Positions 45,850-54,989 of a stretch of 64,000 nucleotides of DNA are shown piece after piece. Each line of letters opens with the position of its first letter. The stretch's first letter is position 1. This DNA comes from Rhodococcus sp. P-2. GTDB taxonomy: Bacteria; Actinomycetota; Actinomycetes; Mycobacteriales; Mycobacteriaceae. Location of the stretch: positions 3,966,053 through 4,030,052 of the forward strand of contig NZ_CP066779.1 of assembly GCF_016598535.1 (NCBI RefSeq), given 5' to 3'. Both the position numbers and the translations under genes were made by a program. The notes under the pieces were generated by a model. It was not told where the DNA came from and ran no database searches. It saw only the letters and a list, made by a program, of their open reading frames with translations.

Positions 45850-46473
45850 GTGAGCGCAACCTCGAGCAAGACCACGGACACTGCTGACTTCTGGTTCGAC
45901 CCGCTCTGCCCGTGGTGCTGGATCACCTCGCGCTGGATTCTCGAAGCCCAGCAGGTACGCGACATCGAGGCCAAGTTCCACGTGATGAGCCTTGCGGTTC
46001 TCAACGAGGGCCGCGACCTTCCCGACGAGTACCGCGAGATGATGACCAAGGCCTGGGGCCCGGTCCGCGTCGCTATCGCTGCAGCGCAGTTGAAGGGTGA
46101 CGAGATCCTGCTGCCGCTGTACACGGCCATGGGTACGAAGATTCACAACGAGGGAAACAAAGATTTCGCCGACGTCATCAAGTCGTCCCTCGCCGAGGTG
46201 GGCCTGCCCCCTGAATTGGCCGAGGCTGCCGACACCGACAAGTACGACAAGGCACTGCGTGAGAGCCACCACAAGGGTATGGACGCCGTCGGACCCGACG
46301 TCGGAACCCCGACGATCCATGTCAACGGCGTGGCGTTCTTCGGTCCCGTGCTGTCACGCATCCCGCGCGGCGAGGATGCAGGCAAGGTGTGGGACGGCGC
46401 TGTCGCGCTGGCCGGTTACCCCCACTTCTTCGAGCTCAAGCGGACCCGCAACGAGGATCCTCAGTTCGACTGA
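45850..46473 (+). CDS. Mycothiol-dependent DsbA-like reductase
   Basis: A 207-aa DsbA-family thioredoxin-fold protein without a signal peptide, so cytoplasmic. The active site CPWC is at 20-23 ([16 protein letters not shown]), and the cis-Pro loop is in GTPTIHVNG (about 155-163). Its counterpart Rv2466c is known as a mycothiol-dependent reductase/nitroreductase used under oxidative stress. GTG 45850 has AGGGAG seven bases upstream. It overlaps the convergent M48 peptidase gene by 13 bases. Confidence 0.92.
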   Translation: MSATSSKTTDTADFWFDPLCPWCWITSRWILEAQQVRDIEAKFHVMSLAVLNEGRDLPDEYREMMTKAWGPVRVAIAAAQLKGDEILLPLYTAMGTKIHNEGNKDFADVIKSSLAEVGLPPELAEAADTDKYDKALRESHHKGMDAVGPDVGTPTIHVNGVAFFGPVLSRIPRGEDAGKVWDGAVALAGYPHFFELKRTRNEDPQFD

Positions 46474-47339
46474 GCGGCAGTGAGCGCCGGATTTCGGTAG
46501 AGCTGACCGGGCCGGAAGAACAGATGCCCTGAGTGCGTGCGGTTGCGAAGCGCGGCCGCACGCCAGGTCAGCACCGGATGCGACGACAAGATGTTGACGA
46601 ACCACGGGAAGAAACCGGATTCGAGTGTCGCGCGATCGGCGAGTTCGTCGAACCCGACCAGACCCACGAGATACTTTCCGGCGCCGAGGACACCCATGGC
46701 GCCCGGTGCGCCCTGCGGGCGCATGTGGAAACCGAAGTTGTCTGCCGTGTACTCCATGGAACGCGACAGCGAAGACCCGATCACCGGAATGTAGTTCGAC
46801 GCGAACTGTCCCCACTGACGCCAGTACGACGCATGCCCAGCAGCGATGTGGCCGACCTCGTGGCCGATGATGAATGCGAGCGCATCGGGCTCGCGAGCCT
46901 GCCCACCGACTTCGAACAGGTCGCTGTAGACGACGACGAAACGGCGAAATCCGTGCCCCGACGCAAACGCGTTGATCCGTCCGTTCCCCAGCACGACGTA
47001 GGCATCCGGCGGAGTTTGCATGCCGAACCGTGCCGCAGCCTCGGCAACCAGCTGATACCCCTCCGGAAATTGTGAAGGCGTCATCTTGATTCCGTTGACC
47101 TGTTGCGATCCGTACAGCTGTCCTCGCGCGAGGAACAGCAGGATCGGAGCCGCGAGCACCACGAGGATCCATGTCGACAGATCACCCGCAGCGATCAGGA
47201 CGATCGCCACCACATAAGTGACGACCGTCGTCAGAACGGCGAGCACGAGTAGCGGAATTTCCCACGGGTGGCGAACGGCGTCACTGCCCGGTGACACACG
47301 AACGGCGGGTGCAGCGGCCTGGCCGTTGACGGGGTACAT
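46461..47339 (-). CDS. M48-family membrane metallopeptidase
   Basis: A 292-aa protein with two membrane segments (about 32-75), then the peptidase domain with the zinc motif HEVGH (about 165-169) in [21 protein letters not shown] and a third ligand Glu in MEYTADNFG (about 196-204). This is the HtpX/Ste24 zinc-peptidase pattern, acting on membrane or envelope proteins. I chose ATG 47339 (MYPVNGQ); no good ribosome-binding site is seen and the ORF continues upstream. It is divergent from rpiB. Confidence 0.85.
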   Translation of the reverse strand: MYPVNGQAAAPAVRVSPGSDAVRHPWEIPLLVLAVLTTVVTYVVAIVLIAAGDLSTWILVVLAAPILLFLARGQLYGSQQVNGIKMTPSQFPEGYQLVAEAAARFGMQTPPDAYVVLGNGRINAFASGHGFRRFVVVYSDLFEVGGQAREPDALAFIIGHEVGHIAAGHASYWRQWGQFASNYIPVIGSSLSRSMEYTADNFGFHMRPQGAPGAMGVLGAGKYLVGLVGFDELADRATLESGFFPWFVNILSSHPVLTWRAAALRNRTHSGHLFFRPGQLYRNPALTAAQSN

Positions 47340-47439
47340 GGGCACCACGATAGGTGCGCTCGCGCGGTGATGCGTGTTCCTGAAAGTGTGACGTCGACCC
47401 GGGTGCGCCCGGCTGGTCGGGCCTGAGAGAATTGTCGCC

Positions 47440-47913
47440 ATGCGCGTATACCTGGGTGCCGACCATGCCGGATTCGAACGTAAGAACGAGATCATCGAAC
47501 ACCTGAAAGCGAACGGCCACGAGGCCATCGACTGTGGTGCTCACGAGTACGACGCCGTGGACGACTACCCGGCATTCTGCATCGAAGCCGCAAAGCGCGT
47601 CGTTGCGGACGAAGGCAGCCTGGGAATCGTCCTGGGCGGCAGTGGCAACGGCGAGCAGATCGCAGCGAACAAGGTCCCCGGCGCACGGTGCGCCCTCGCC
47701 TGGAGCGTCGAAACGGCGAAGCTGGCCCGCGAGCACAACAACGCTCAGCTGATCGGCATCGGCGGACGTATGCATTCCCTCGAGGAGTCGCTTGCCATCG
47801 TCGACGCTTTCCTCGCCACCGCATGGTCGGGTGAAGAGCGCCACCAGCGTCGTATCGACATCCTGTCCGAGTACGAGAAGACCGGCGTCGCACCGGCTCT
47901 GCCGCAAGCCTGA
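47440..47913 (+). CDS. rpiB: Ribose-5-phosphate isomerase B
   Basis: A 157-aa RpiB/LacA-type isomerase interconverting ribose-5-phosphate and ribulose-5-phosphate in the pentose phosphate pathway. It begins MRVYLGADHAGFERK, with the family's active-site GxxGNGEQIAANKVPGARCALAW (about 68-90) and the C-terminal FLATAWSGEERHQRRIDIL. M. tuberculosis rpiB (Rv2465c) has the same neighbours. The DNA glycosylase gene starts 15 bases downstream and is probably co-transcribed. Confidence 0.97.
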   Translation: MRVYLGADHAGFERKNEIIEHLKANGHEAIDCGAHEYDAVDDYPAFCIEAAKRVVADEGSLGIVLGGSGNGEQIAANKVPGARCALAWSVETAKLAREHNNAQLIGIGGRMHSLEESLAIVDAFLATAWSGEERHQRRIDILSEYEKTGVAPALPQA

Positions 47914-47928
47914 TTCGAAAGTTGTTCC

Positions 47929-48726
47929 GTGCCTGAAGGTCATACCCTGCATCGGCTGGCACGGTTGCATGCCCGCAAGTTCGTCGGTTCACCGGTCCGC
48001 GTCCTCAGTCCGCAAGGCAGATTCGCCGAGGACGCGCGGTTGGTGGACGGACACGTACTCACGTCCTCGGATGCCTGGGGAAAGCACCTCTGGCACACCT
48101 ATGACAACGGATTGACAGTTCACGTACACCTCGGGCTGTACGGAAAGTTCACCGACTCCGCCCTGCCGATGGAAGAACCGGTAGGCCAGGTCCGGATGCG
48201 AATGGTCGGTGCCGATTTCGGCACCGACCTTCGTGGTCCCACTGCCTGCGAAGTCCTGCTGCCCCCTCAGGTCGCCGCGATCGAGGCGAGACTCGGGCCG
48301 GACCCATTGCGCCGCGACGCGGATCCGGAGAAAGCCTGGTTGCGAATCTCCAAGTCCAAGAAGGCGATCGGCGCGCTGCTCATGGACCAGGCGGTCCTGG
48401 CGGGTGTCGGTAACGTCTACCGCGCCGAACTTCTCTTTCGTCACGGAATCAACCCTGAACGACCGGGGAATCTTCTCTCTCACGACGAATGGACTGCCAT
48501 GTGGGCAGATCTTGTCGAGTTGATGAAAGTCGGTGTCAGGCGCGGGAAGATGCACGTCGTTCGCGCCGAGCACGACAACGGAGATCCGGCGTACGCGAAG
48601 GATCGTCCGCGGACCTACGTCTACAGAAGAGCAGGATCGCCGTGCCGCGTGTGCGGCACGCCGATCCTGCATTCCGTCATGGAGGCGCGAAACCTGTTCT
48701 GGTGCCCGGTGTGTCAGTCGGCTTAG
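47929..48726 (+). CDS. nei: Fpg/Nei-family DNA glycosylase
   Basis: A 265-aa bifunctional base-excision enzyme with the catalytic Pro2-Glu3 (M-PEGHTLHRLAR), a helix-two-turn-helix (QAVLAGVGNVYRAELLFRHGINP) and a C-terminal zinc finger CRVCGTP...CPVC. It removes oxidised pyrimidines or purines and cuts the strand. The start is GTG 47929. Orthologous in position to Rv2464c (nei1). It overlaps the convergent gene by four bases. Confidence 0.93.
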   Translation: MPEGHTLHRLARLHARKFVGSPVRVLSPQGRFAEDARLVDGHVLTSSDAWGKHLWHTYDNGLTVHVHLGLYGKFTDSALPMEEPVGQVRMRMVGADFGTDLRGPTACEVLLPPQVAAIEARLGPDPLRRDADPEKAWLRISKSKKAIGALLMDQAVLAGVGNVYRAELLFRHGINPERPGNLLSHDEWTAMWADLVELMKVGVRRGKMHVVRAEHDNGDPAYAKDRPRTYVYRRAGSPCRVCGTPILHSVMEARNLFWCPVCQSA

Positions 48727-49565
48727 AAGTCGAAGCCGCCGAAGTCCCCACCGCCGAAATCGCCGCCTCCGAAGTCCCCGTAGTCGCCGCCTCCGCCGTC
48801 TGCGGTGAAATCGGTGTTGTCGATACTTCCTTGGTCCGCGCCGGAGTCACCGGCGTCCATACCCTGATCTCCCGAGTCGCCGGAGTCACCCTGGTCTCCG
48901 GAGTCACCGCCGGCTCCCGTATCGCCACCCTGCGCGAAAGCTTCTGCGCTGTAAGGAACCCCGGCCATTCCGGAGAACATGGTCGAGAACAGCATCATCG
49001 AACCCAGACCCCACGCCCCGGCGACGAGGGCAGGCTTCCACCACGGCTCGGAGTACCAGCCGGCCGGGACCGGGCGTCCTGCGACTCGGCCGCCGGGGTA
49101 GTAGTTGGGTGTGTGCGACGACGGATTGGGTGATGCGGCGACCTTGCGGCCCTCGAATTCCACCTCGCGATCTTCGGTGACCGAACCCGCGGCCTTCTGT
49201 CCGTCGATGGAAGGAACGTCCGGTCCCGGATCCGTGCCCATCGCCACCCGTGCCGCGCGGATGTAGTAAAGCCCTTCCAGTGCAGTCTGTTTCGCGAGAC
49301 GTGCCTGCACCGGCGTTGCGGCCTGATCGATCTGCGAGCCTGCGGCGTTGTATCGTTCGGCCGCGTCGGCGAGGGCTTGGCGCGACGCGTCGTCACTGCC
49401 GGTCAGGTTGTAGACCTGACCGCCGAGGCGTTCGATCGCCTGCCGGGCATCGGCTTTCGCGTCGTCGAGTTGCGTTGCGCTGTGGCCGGAACCGCGTTGC
49501 TGGCTTTTCATGACCAGAAATACGACTACGGCCAGAACGACGAGTATGAGAAGAATCGTGGTCAC
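48723..49565 (-). CDS. Membrane protein with Gly/Asp-rich tail (DUF1542-like)
   Basis: A 280-aa protein starting at GTG 49565 with GGGAGG six bases upstream. One N-terminal membrane helix (ILLILVVLAVVVFLVM, about 4-19), a helical region (about 30-100; many Ala, Asp, Gln) with the look of DUF1542, a proline-rich linker, a second hydrophobic patch (LVAGAWGLGSMMLFSTMFSGMAG) and a C-terminal Gly/Asp/Ser tail of repeated GDSGDQG and GGGDFGG units. No enzymatic motif. The tail resembles those of secretion or metal-binding proteins, but its role is unknown. Confidence 0.8.
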   Translation of the reverse strand: MTTILLILVVLAVVVFLVMKSQQRGSGHSATQLDDAKADARQAIERLGGQVYNLTGSDDASRQALADAAERYNAAGSQIDQAATPVQARLAKQTALEGLYYIRAARVAMGTDPGPDVPSIDGQKAAGSVTEDREVEFEGRKVAASPNPSSHTPNYYPGGRVAGRPVPAGWYSEPWWKPALVAGAWGLGSMMLFSTMFSGMAGVPYSAEAFAQGGDTGAGGDSGDQGDSGDSGDQGMDAGDSGADQGSIDNTDFTADGGGGDYGDFGGGDFGGGDFGGFDF

Positions 49566-49653
49566 GAGTGGCCTCCCGAGCAGAATCGATCCGGACAACT
49601 CCAGGATACGGACTGCAGGGGAGTGGTCTGAGCGGGCAAAGTCTGAACACAAA

Positions 49654-49686
49654 AAAATCCGCACCGGCTGGGCCGGTGCGGATTTT
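49654..49686 (-). terminator. Terminator of tRNA-Gly
   Basis: A 15-bp perfect stem AAAATCCGCACCGGC with a 3-base loop; on the minus strand it ends in a run of seven T. This is a classical intrinsic terminator 22 bases after the tRNA. Confidence 0.92.
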
Positions 49687-49707
49687 GTGGAGTTTCCCTC
49701 CTGATGG

Positions 49708-49778
49708 AGGGGATGACGGGAATCGAACCCGCGTGATCAGTTTGGAAGACTGAGGCTCTACCATTGAGCTACATCCCC
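49708..49778 (-). tRNA. tRNA-Gly (anticodon TCC)
   Basis: On the minus strand: acceptor GGGGATG pairs with CATCCCC, D arm TAGCTCAATGGTAGA, anticodon loop CTTCCAA giving TCC, T arm GGTTCGATTCC, discriminator T. CCA is not encoded. Confidence 0.95.
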
Positions 49779-50185
49779 GTGCATACGACAACTCGGGATC
49801 GCCGTGTTCGTCGTCTGCGATACGAAACTGTACCCAATGCCCCACCGGATTTCATAATCGGGGGGTCGGAGAAGTTCGAGACCGTCGTTCACCTGGGTAA
49901 TTTCGATTTGCCCGGCGAGTCGGGGTGTCTTTTCCTTCCGGCCCGGCCTCTGATTCCGGCTCGCATCACGGTTCAGGCAAAGCTGTATGTGGCGGCGGTG
50001 GATGACATAGTTGGATGACATACTTGCGGGGGCGGACAGCCGGGCCGTGTACAAACGGCGGTCGGGTTCGTGAGAGAGTAGTGAGCGCGATAGGGTTGTG
50101 CGCGGTCACCGATGGTGGCTGCCTTTGTGGCCCGCTGTCTTTGTGGCCTCGGATGGCCGTATCGTGTGTTTCATGTGATCGGAAA
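49779..50185. other. Intergenic region between tRNA-Gly and tRNA-Pro
   Basis: About 400 bases with no supported gene. It must hold the divergent tRNA promoters. A 10-bp direct repeat GGATGACATA is present at 50000-50009 and 50013-50022. Confidence 0.5.
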
Positions 50186-50259
50186 CGGGATGTAGCGCAG
50201 CTTGGTAGCGCATCCGCTTTGGGAGCGGAGGGTCGCAGGTTCAAATCCTGTCATCCCGA
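50186..50259 (+). tRNA. tRNA-Pro (anticodon TGG)
   Basis: CGGGATG/CATCCCG acceptor, D arm TAGCGCAGCTTGGTAGCGC, anticodon loop TTTGGGA giving TGG, T arm GGTTCAAATCC, discriminator A. It lies 114 bases upstream of tig, an arrangement also seen in mycobacteria. Confidence 0.95.
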
Positions 50260-50373
50260 CAAGTACGTACATGGCACTCACCTCCAGCAACTACGGGAGT
50301 GGAGTGCCGCGCCAGACAGCAGTACCGATTCAACACAAGTTGTGAGCAAGACCAGACGAAGGAGCGAAGTTTC

Positions 50374-51747
50374 GTGAAGAGCACCGTCGAGCAGCTCAGC
50401 CCGACGCGAGTCCGTATCAACGTTGAGGTGCCCTTCGCGGAACTCAAGTCTGATTTCGACAAGGCCTACAAGGCCCTCGCGCAGCAGATTCGTCTCCCCG
50501 GCTTCCGCCCCGGTAAGGCTCCGGCCCGACTCCTCGAAGCACGTGTCGGTCGCGGCGCAGTGCTCGAGCAGGTTGTCAACGACGCTCTGCCGTCGCGTTA
50601 CTCCGAGGCTGTCACCAGCGCCGGCGTGAAGGCCATCGGCCAGCCCGAGATCGAGGTCACCAAGATCGAAGACGGCGAGCTCCTCGAGTTCACCGCCGAG
50701 GTCGACGTGCGCCCCGAGATCGAGCTTCCCGACTTCAGCTCCATCAACGTCGAGGTCGATCCGATCGAGATCACCGACGAAGCCATCGAAGAGCAGCTGC
50801 TTTCGCTGCGTCAGCGTTTCGGCACCCTCACCGGCGTCGACCGCGCAGTCGAGGACGGCGACTTCGTCTCGATCGACCTGTCGGCCACCGTCGACGGCGA
50901 GAACGTTGCCGAGGCAACCGCGAGCGGACTGTCGCACGAGGTCGGATCGGGCCAGCTCATCGAGGGCCTCGACGAAGCCATCGTCGGCCTCAAGGCGGGG
51001 GAGTCCAAGGACTTCACGTCGACGCTGGTCGCCGGCGAGTACGCGGGCAAGGAAGCTGTTGTCACCGTGACCGTGCAGACGGTCAAGGAGCGCGAGCTTC
51101 CGGCTGAGGACGACGAGTTCGCTCAGCTCGCCAGCGAGTTCGACACCCTGGAAGAACTGAAGGCTGACCTCCGTGAGCGCGTCGCACGCGTCCGCAAGGT
51201 CGAGCAGGCCGGTCAGATCCGCGACAAGGTTCTCGAGCAGCTGCTCGAGACCGTCGAGGTTCCGTTGCCGGAGGCCGTTGTCAAGGCTGAGGTCGACGCT
51301 GCACTGCACGACGCCGTTCACGGTCTCGATCACGACGAAGAGGCACTGAACAAGCTCCTCGAAGAGCAGGGCAGCAGCCGCGAAGAGTTCGACAAGGATG
51401 CACAGGAAGCCGCTGAGCGCTCCGTCAAGACGCAGCTCTTGCTCGACTCGATCGCCGATGCGGGCAACGTCACCGTCGGTCAGGACGAGCTCACCGAGCG
51501 CATCCTGTTCCAGGCGCAGCGTTACGGCATGGCTCCCGAGCAGTTCATCCAGCAGATCCAGCAGGCAAACCAGCTCGGCGCCGTCTTCGCAGACGTTCGT
51601 CGTGGCAAGGCTCTCGCGTCGGTCGTCGAGTCGGCCGGTGTCAAGGACACCTCCGGCGCAGTCGTCGACACCGCTGAACTGTTCGGCAGCAGCGAGGACG
51701 AAACCGAAGCGGATGCGTCTGATTCCGCCGAGAGCGAAGACAAGTAA
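50374..51747 (+). CDS. tig: Trigger factor (ribosome-associated chaperone)
   Basis: A 457-aa peptidyl-prolyl isomerase/chaperone that binds nascent chains at the ribosome exit. The N-terminal ribosome-binding signature [15 protein letters not shown] is at about 45-59, the FKBP domain (about 150-240) has [14 protein letters not shown], and the C-terminal helical chaperone domain ends in an acidic tail [17 protein letters not shown]. The start is GTG 50374 with AAGGAG ten bases upstream. It leads into the clp locus. Confidence 0.97.
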   Translation: MKSTVEQLSPTRVRINVEVPFAELKSDFDKAYKALAQQIRLPGFRPGKAPARLLEARVGRGAVLEQVVNDALPSRYSEAVTSAGVKAIGQPEIEVTKIEDGELLEFTAEVDVRPEIELPDFSSINVEVDPIEITDEAIEEQLLSLRQRFGTLTGVDRAVEDGDFVSIDLSATVDGENVAEATASGLSHEVGSGQLIEGLDEAIVGLKAGESKDFTSTLVAGEYAGKEAVVTVTVQTVKERELPAEDDEFAQLASEFDTLEELKADLRERVARVRKVEQAGQIRDKVLEQLLETVEVPLPEAVVKAEVDAALHDAVHGLDHDEEALNKLLEEQGSSREEFDKDAQEAAERSVKTQLLLDSIADAGNVTVGQDELTERILFQAQRYGMAPEQFIQQIQQANQLGAVFADVRRGKALASVVESAGVKDTSGAVVDTAELFGSSEDETEADASDSAESEDK

Positions 51748-51806
51748 AAACGCAGGCGGACGGGTGTTTTCACCACGATCGACTGCACTGAGTTTTCCGC
51801 TTTGAG

Positions 51807-51848
51807 CGAAGTAGGGCGGCACCGGGACTCCGGTGCCGCCCTACTTCG
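51807..51848 (+). terminator. Terminator after tig
   Basis: A perfect 19-bp stem CGAAGTAGGGCGGCACCGG with a GACT loop, 60 bases after the tig stop codon and 77 before clpP1. It separates tig from the clp operon. Confidence 0.85.
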
Positions 51849-51924
51849 TTACTGTCTGTGTCAGTAGAAGTGTTTCGCATAGACGATCCACCGCACAAGT
51901 AGATCCACATAGAAGGCAGGTACC

Positions 51925-52551
51925 GTGACTTCCAATCACCTGGAGACTTTGCAGAGTCCCGCCATGACTTCAGCGACCGCTGGGTTGAACCTCAGCGACT
52001 CGGTGTACGAGCGCTTGCTGCGAGAGCGCATCATTTTCCTCGGTACCCAGGTCGACGACGACATCGCCAACAAGCTGTGCGCACAGATCCTGCTGCTCTC
52101 GGCCGAGGACCCGACGCGAGACATCTCGCTCTACATCAACTCGCCCGGTGGATCCGTGACCGCAGGTATGGCGATCTTCGACACGATGCAGTTCGCCGAG
52201 TGCGACATCGCCACCTTCGGCATGGGCCTTGCGGCGTCGATGGGTCAGTTCCTGCTCTCGGCAGGCACCAAGGGCAAGCGTTACGCACTGCCGCACGCTC
52301 GCATCATGATGCACCAGCCGTCCGCCGGTATCGGTGGTTCCGCCAGTGACATCGCGATCATGGCCGAGCAGTTCAAGCACACCAAGCGCGAGATGGCCGA
52401 GCTGATCGCTCAGCACACCGGCCAGACGGTCGAGCAGATCACCGCGGACTCCGACCGTGACCGTTGGTTCACGGCGAAGGAAGCTCTCGAGTACGGCTTC
52501 GTCGACCACGTCGTCTCCCGTGCGAATCAGGCCGGCGGCACCGGCAACTGA
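51925..52551 (+). CDS. clpP1: ATP-dependent Clp protease proteolytic subunit 1
   Basis: A 208-aa serine peptidase. Catalytic Ser105 (GLAASMGQ), His130 (ARIMMHQPS) and Asp179 (SDRDRW) are intact. A second possible start, ATG 51964, would remove 13 residues. In actinobacteria ClpP1 and ClpP2 form one mixed tetradecamer that is essential and works with ClpX or ClpC1. clpP2 follows 48 bases downstream. Confidence 0.97.
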   Translation: MTSNHLETLQSPAMTSATAGLNLSDSVYERLLRERIIFLGTQVDDDIANKLCAQILLLSAEDPTRDISLYINSPGGSVTAGMAIFDTMQFAECDIATFGMGLAASMGQFLLSAGTKGKRYALPHARIMMHQPSAGIGGSASDIAIMAEQFKHTKREMAELIAQHTGQTVEQITADSDRDRWFTAKEALEYGFVDHVVSRANQAGGTGN

Positions 52552-52599
52552 GCCGGTTCGTCCATCCTTTCGCTGCCCAATTCATACTTTGGAGAACTG

Positions 52600-53262
52600 A
52601 TGACCAATCTTTTCGGAGCTAACTCGCTGGGCGGCCAGGCGCCGTCGGGCCCCCAATCGCGTTACATCCTGCCCCAGTTCACGGAGCAGACCAGCTATGG
52701 CGTCAAGACGTCCGACCCGTACAACAAGCTGTTCGAGGAGCGCATCATCTTCCTCGGCTCGCAGGTCGACGACGTCTCCGCCAACGACCTCATGGCCCAG
52801 TTGCTGGTTCTCGAATCGCAGGATCCGGACCGCGACATCACCATGTACATCAACTCGCCCGGTGGTTCGTTCACCGCGCTGATGGCGATCTACGACACGA
52901 TGCAGTACGTCCGTGCCGACATCTCCACTGTCTGCCTCGGTCAGGCTGCTTCGGCAGCTGCTGTGCTTCTCGCCGGTGGTACGCCGGGCAAGCGCTTCGC
53001 GCTTCCCAACTCGCGCATTCTGATTCACCAGCCGGCCACGGGTGGCATCCAGGGTCAGGTTTCCGATCTGGAGATCCAGGCTGCGGAGATCGAGCGTATG
53101 CGTCGGCTCATGGAGAGCACGCTGTCGCTGCACACGGGTAAGGATCCGGAGACCATCCGCGTCGACACCGATCGCGACAAGATCCTCACGGCCGAGCAGG
53201 CCAAGGAGTACGGCATCATCGACGACGTGCTGGCTTACCGGAAGCTCAGCGCACAGAAGTAG
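52600..53262 (+). CDS. clpP2: ATP-dependent Clp protease proteolytic subunit 2
   Basis: A 220-aa paralogue of ClpP1 with Ser118 (GQAASAAAV), His143 (RILIHQPAT) and Asp193 (TDRDKI). The N-terminal extension (1-40) carries the FGANSLGG segment typical of actinobacterial ClpP2. GGAGA precedes ATG 52600. It forms the second ring of the hetero-ClpP. Confidence 0.97.
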   Translation: MTNLFGANSLGGQAPSGPQSRYILPQFTEQTSYGVKTSDPYNKLFEERIIFLGSQVDDVSANDLMAQLLVLESQDPDRDITMYINSPGGSFTALMAIYDTMQYVRADISTVCLGQAASAAAVLLAGGTPGKRFALPNSRILIHQPATGGIQGQVSDLEIQAAEIERMRRLMESTLSLHTGKDPETIRVDTDRDKILTAEQAKEYGIIDDVLAYRKLSAQK

Positions 53263-53268
53263 TCGATT

Positions 53269-53316
53269 TCCGCCTCGTGTCGAGGATCTGTATCGCGATT
53301 CCCGACACGAGGCGGA
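53269..53316 (+). terminator. Hairpin after clpP2
   Basis: A 14-bp perfect stem TCCGCCTCGTGTCG / CGACACGAGGCGGA with a 20-base loop, starting six bases after the stop. No T tract. It separates clpP2 from clpX. Confidence 0.75.
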
Positions 53317-53490
53317 CACGTCGAGAAGTGCCTGGTGGAGCGCTCGCCAGGCTGAAATCTCGACTCTTTTCTTTTTTATCCGCAGGCGAAACGCCGAGAA
53401 CAGGTCGACCCCGTTCGGGATCTGCGGGTACCGTCACTTCACGGGCTGGTTCTCGACCGGCGTTCTGCGATTGTTCGACCAGATTTGTTC

Positions 53491-53545
53491 GATCAGTTTG
53501 TTGATCAGTTTGTCTGATCTGACAACTACCGATCTGACAACTACC
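53491..53545 (+). repeat. Two short tandem repeats upstream of clpX
   Basis: GATCAGTTTGTT at 53491-53502 is followed by GATCAGTTTGTC at 53503-53514 (12 bp, one difference), then two exact copies of a 15-mer GATCTGACAACTACC at 53516-53530 and 53531-53545. They lie about 75-130 bases before clpX, in the region of its presumed promoter. The rest of the 300-base gap 53317-53621 shows no gene. Confidence 0.85.
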
Positions 53546-53621
53546 GACGTACTGCGGAGCGTCTCGGCCGATCGAGTGGCGGCGAGTGCACGTACATGAT
53601 GGAAAGTAGGGACCTCACGAG

Positions 53622-54902
53622 ATGGCACGCATCGGCGACGGCGGGGATCTGCTCAAGTGCTCTTTCTGCGGTAAGAGTCAGAAGCAGGTCAAAAAGCTCA
53701 TTGCAGGACCCGGGGTGTACATCTGCGACGAGTGCATCGACCTCTGCAACGAGATCATCGAAGAGGAATTGGCCGAGTCGAGCGAGGTAAAACTCGACGA
53801 GCTTCCCAAGCCTGCGGAGATCCGAGAATTCCTCGAGAACTACGTCATCGGTCAGGACTCCGCCAAGCGGACGCTGGCCGTCGCCGTCTACAACCACTAC
53901 AAGCGCATTCAGGCCGGAGACAAGGGCCGTGATGCGCGGGGTGAGACGGTTGAGCTCGCAAAATCCAACATCTTGATGCTCGGCCCCACCGGCTGTGGCA
54001 AGACGTACCTCGCTCAGACTCTCGCGAAGATGCTCAACGTCCCGTTCGCCATCGCCGATGCGACGGCGTTGACCGAGGCCGGTTATGTCGGCGAGGACGT
54101 GGAGAACATTCTGCTCAAGCTGATTCAGGCTGCCGACTACGACGTCAAGCGCGCCGAGACCGGAATCATCTACATCGACGAGGTCGACAAGATCGCGCGT
54201 AAGAGCGAGAACCCGTCGATCACGCGTGACGTGTCCGGCGAAGGTGTTCAGCAGGCGTTGCTGAAGATCCTCGAAGGTACGCAGGCGAGCGTCCCGCCGC
54301 AGGGCGGTCGTAAGCATCCGCACCAGGAATTCATTCAGATCGACACGACGAACGTGCTGTTCATCGTTGCGGGCGCGTTCGCAGGTCTCGAGCGGATCGT
54401 CTCCGATCGTGTCGGCAAGCGCGGTATCGGATTCGGTGCCGAGGTTCGGTCGAAGGCCGAACTGGATACGGTCGATCGTTTCGCCGAGGTCATGCCGGAG
54501 GATTTGATCAAGTTCGGTCTGATTCCGGAGTTCATCGGCCGACTGCCGATGATCGCGTCGGTGACCAACCTCGACAAGGAATCGCTGGTTCAGATCTTGT
54601 CGGAGCCCAAGAACGCTCTCGTCAAGCAGTACCGTCGTCTCTTCGACATGGACGGCGTCGAACTCGAGTTCACCGAAGAGGCTCTGGATGCGATCGCCGA
54701 TCAGGCGATCTTGCGTGGAACCGGTGCTCGTGGCCTGCGCGCCATCATGGAAGAGGTTCTTCTTCCCGTGATGTACGACATCCCCAGCCGTGACGACGTC
54801 GAAAAGGTGGTCGTCACCGCGGAGACCGTCAACGACAACGTACTTCCGACCATCGTTCCGCGTAAGCCGGAACGTGGCGAGCGCCGCGACAAGACGGCGT
54901 AG
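53622..54902 (+). CDS. clpX: ClpX unfoldase
   Basis: A 426-aa AAA+ ATPase that unfolds substrates and feeds ClpP1P2. The N-terminal zinc-binding domain has Cys13, Cys16, Cys35 and Cys38; Walker A is GPTGCGKT (about 119-126), Walker [12 protein letters not shown], and the IGF-type loop for ClpP docking is KRGIGFGAE (about 266-274). It has its own upstream region and is followed by a 25-bp hairpin. Syntenic with Rv2457c. Confidence 0.97.
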   Translation: MARIGDGGDLLKCSFCGKSQKQVKKLIAGPGVYICDECIDLCNEIIEEELAESSEVKLDELPKPAEIREFLENYVIGQDSAKRTLAVAVYNHYKRIQAGDKGRDARGETVELAKSNILMLGPTGCGKTYLAQTLAKMLNVPFAIADATALTEAGYVGEDVENILLKLIQAADYDVKRAETGIIYIDEVDKIARKSENPSITRDVSGEGVQQALLKILEGTQASVPPQGGRKHPHQEFIQIDTTNVLFIVAGAFAGLERIVSDRVGKRGIGFGAEVRSKAELDTVDRFAEVMPEDLIKFGLIPEFIGRLPMIASVTNLDKESLVQILSEPKNALVKQYRRLFDMDGVELEFTEEALDAIADQAILRGTGARGLRAIMEEVLLPVMYDIPSRDDVEKVVVTAETVNDNVLPTIVPRKPERGERRDKTA

Positions 54903-54912
54903 AAAACTTCAA

Positions 54913-54962
54913 AACGACTGTGGCCCGGCATCTCTCGCGAGAGATGTCGGGCCACAGTCGTT
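54913..54962. terminator. Bidirectional terminator, 25-bp stem
   Basis: AACGACTGTGGCCCGGCATC and its near-perfect complement (one G-T pair), essentially loopless, between the convergent clpX and transporter genes. A-rich on the left (AACTTCAAAAC), which gives T's for the minus direction. Confidence 0.88.
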
Positions 54963-54989
54963 CGTACAGGGCGTCTGTGGGGTGTTCGA

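Noticed and set aside
50278..51822. 514-aa minus-strand ORF opposite tig
   Set aside because: Shadow of the trigger-factor gene; no ribosome-binding site or known motif, and the sense gene is unmistakable.
51849..51924. ClgR box upstream of clpP1
   Set aside because: A TTTCGCATAGACGA stretch loosely recalls the ClgR motif of actinobacteria, but the inverted half-site is not convincing.
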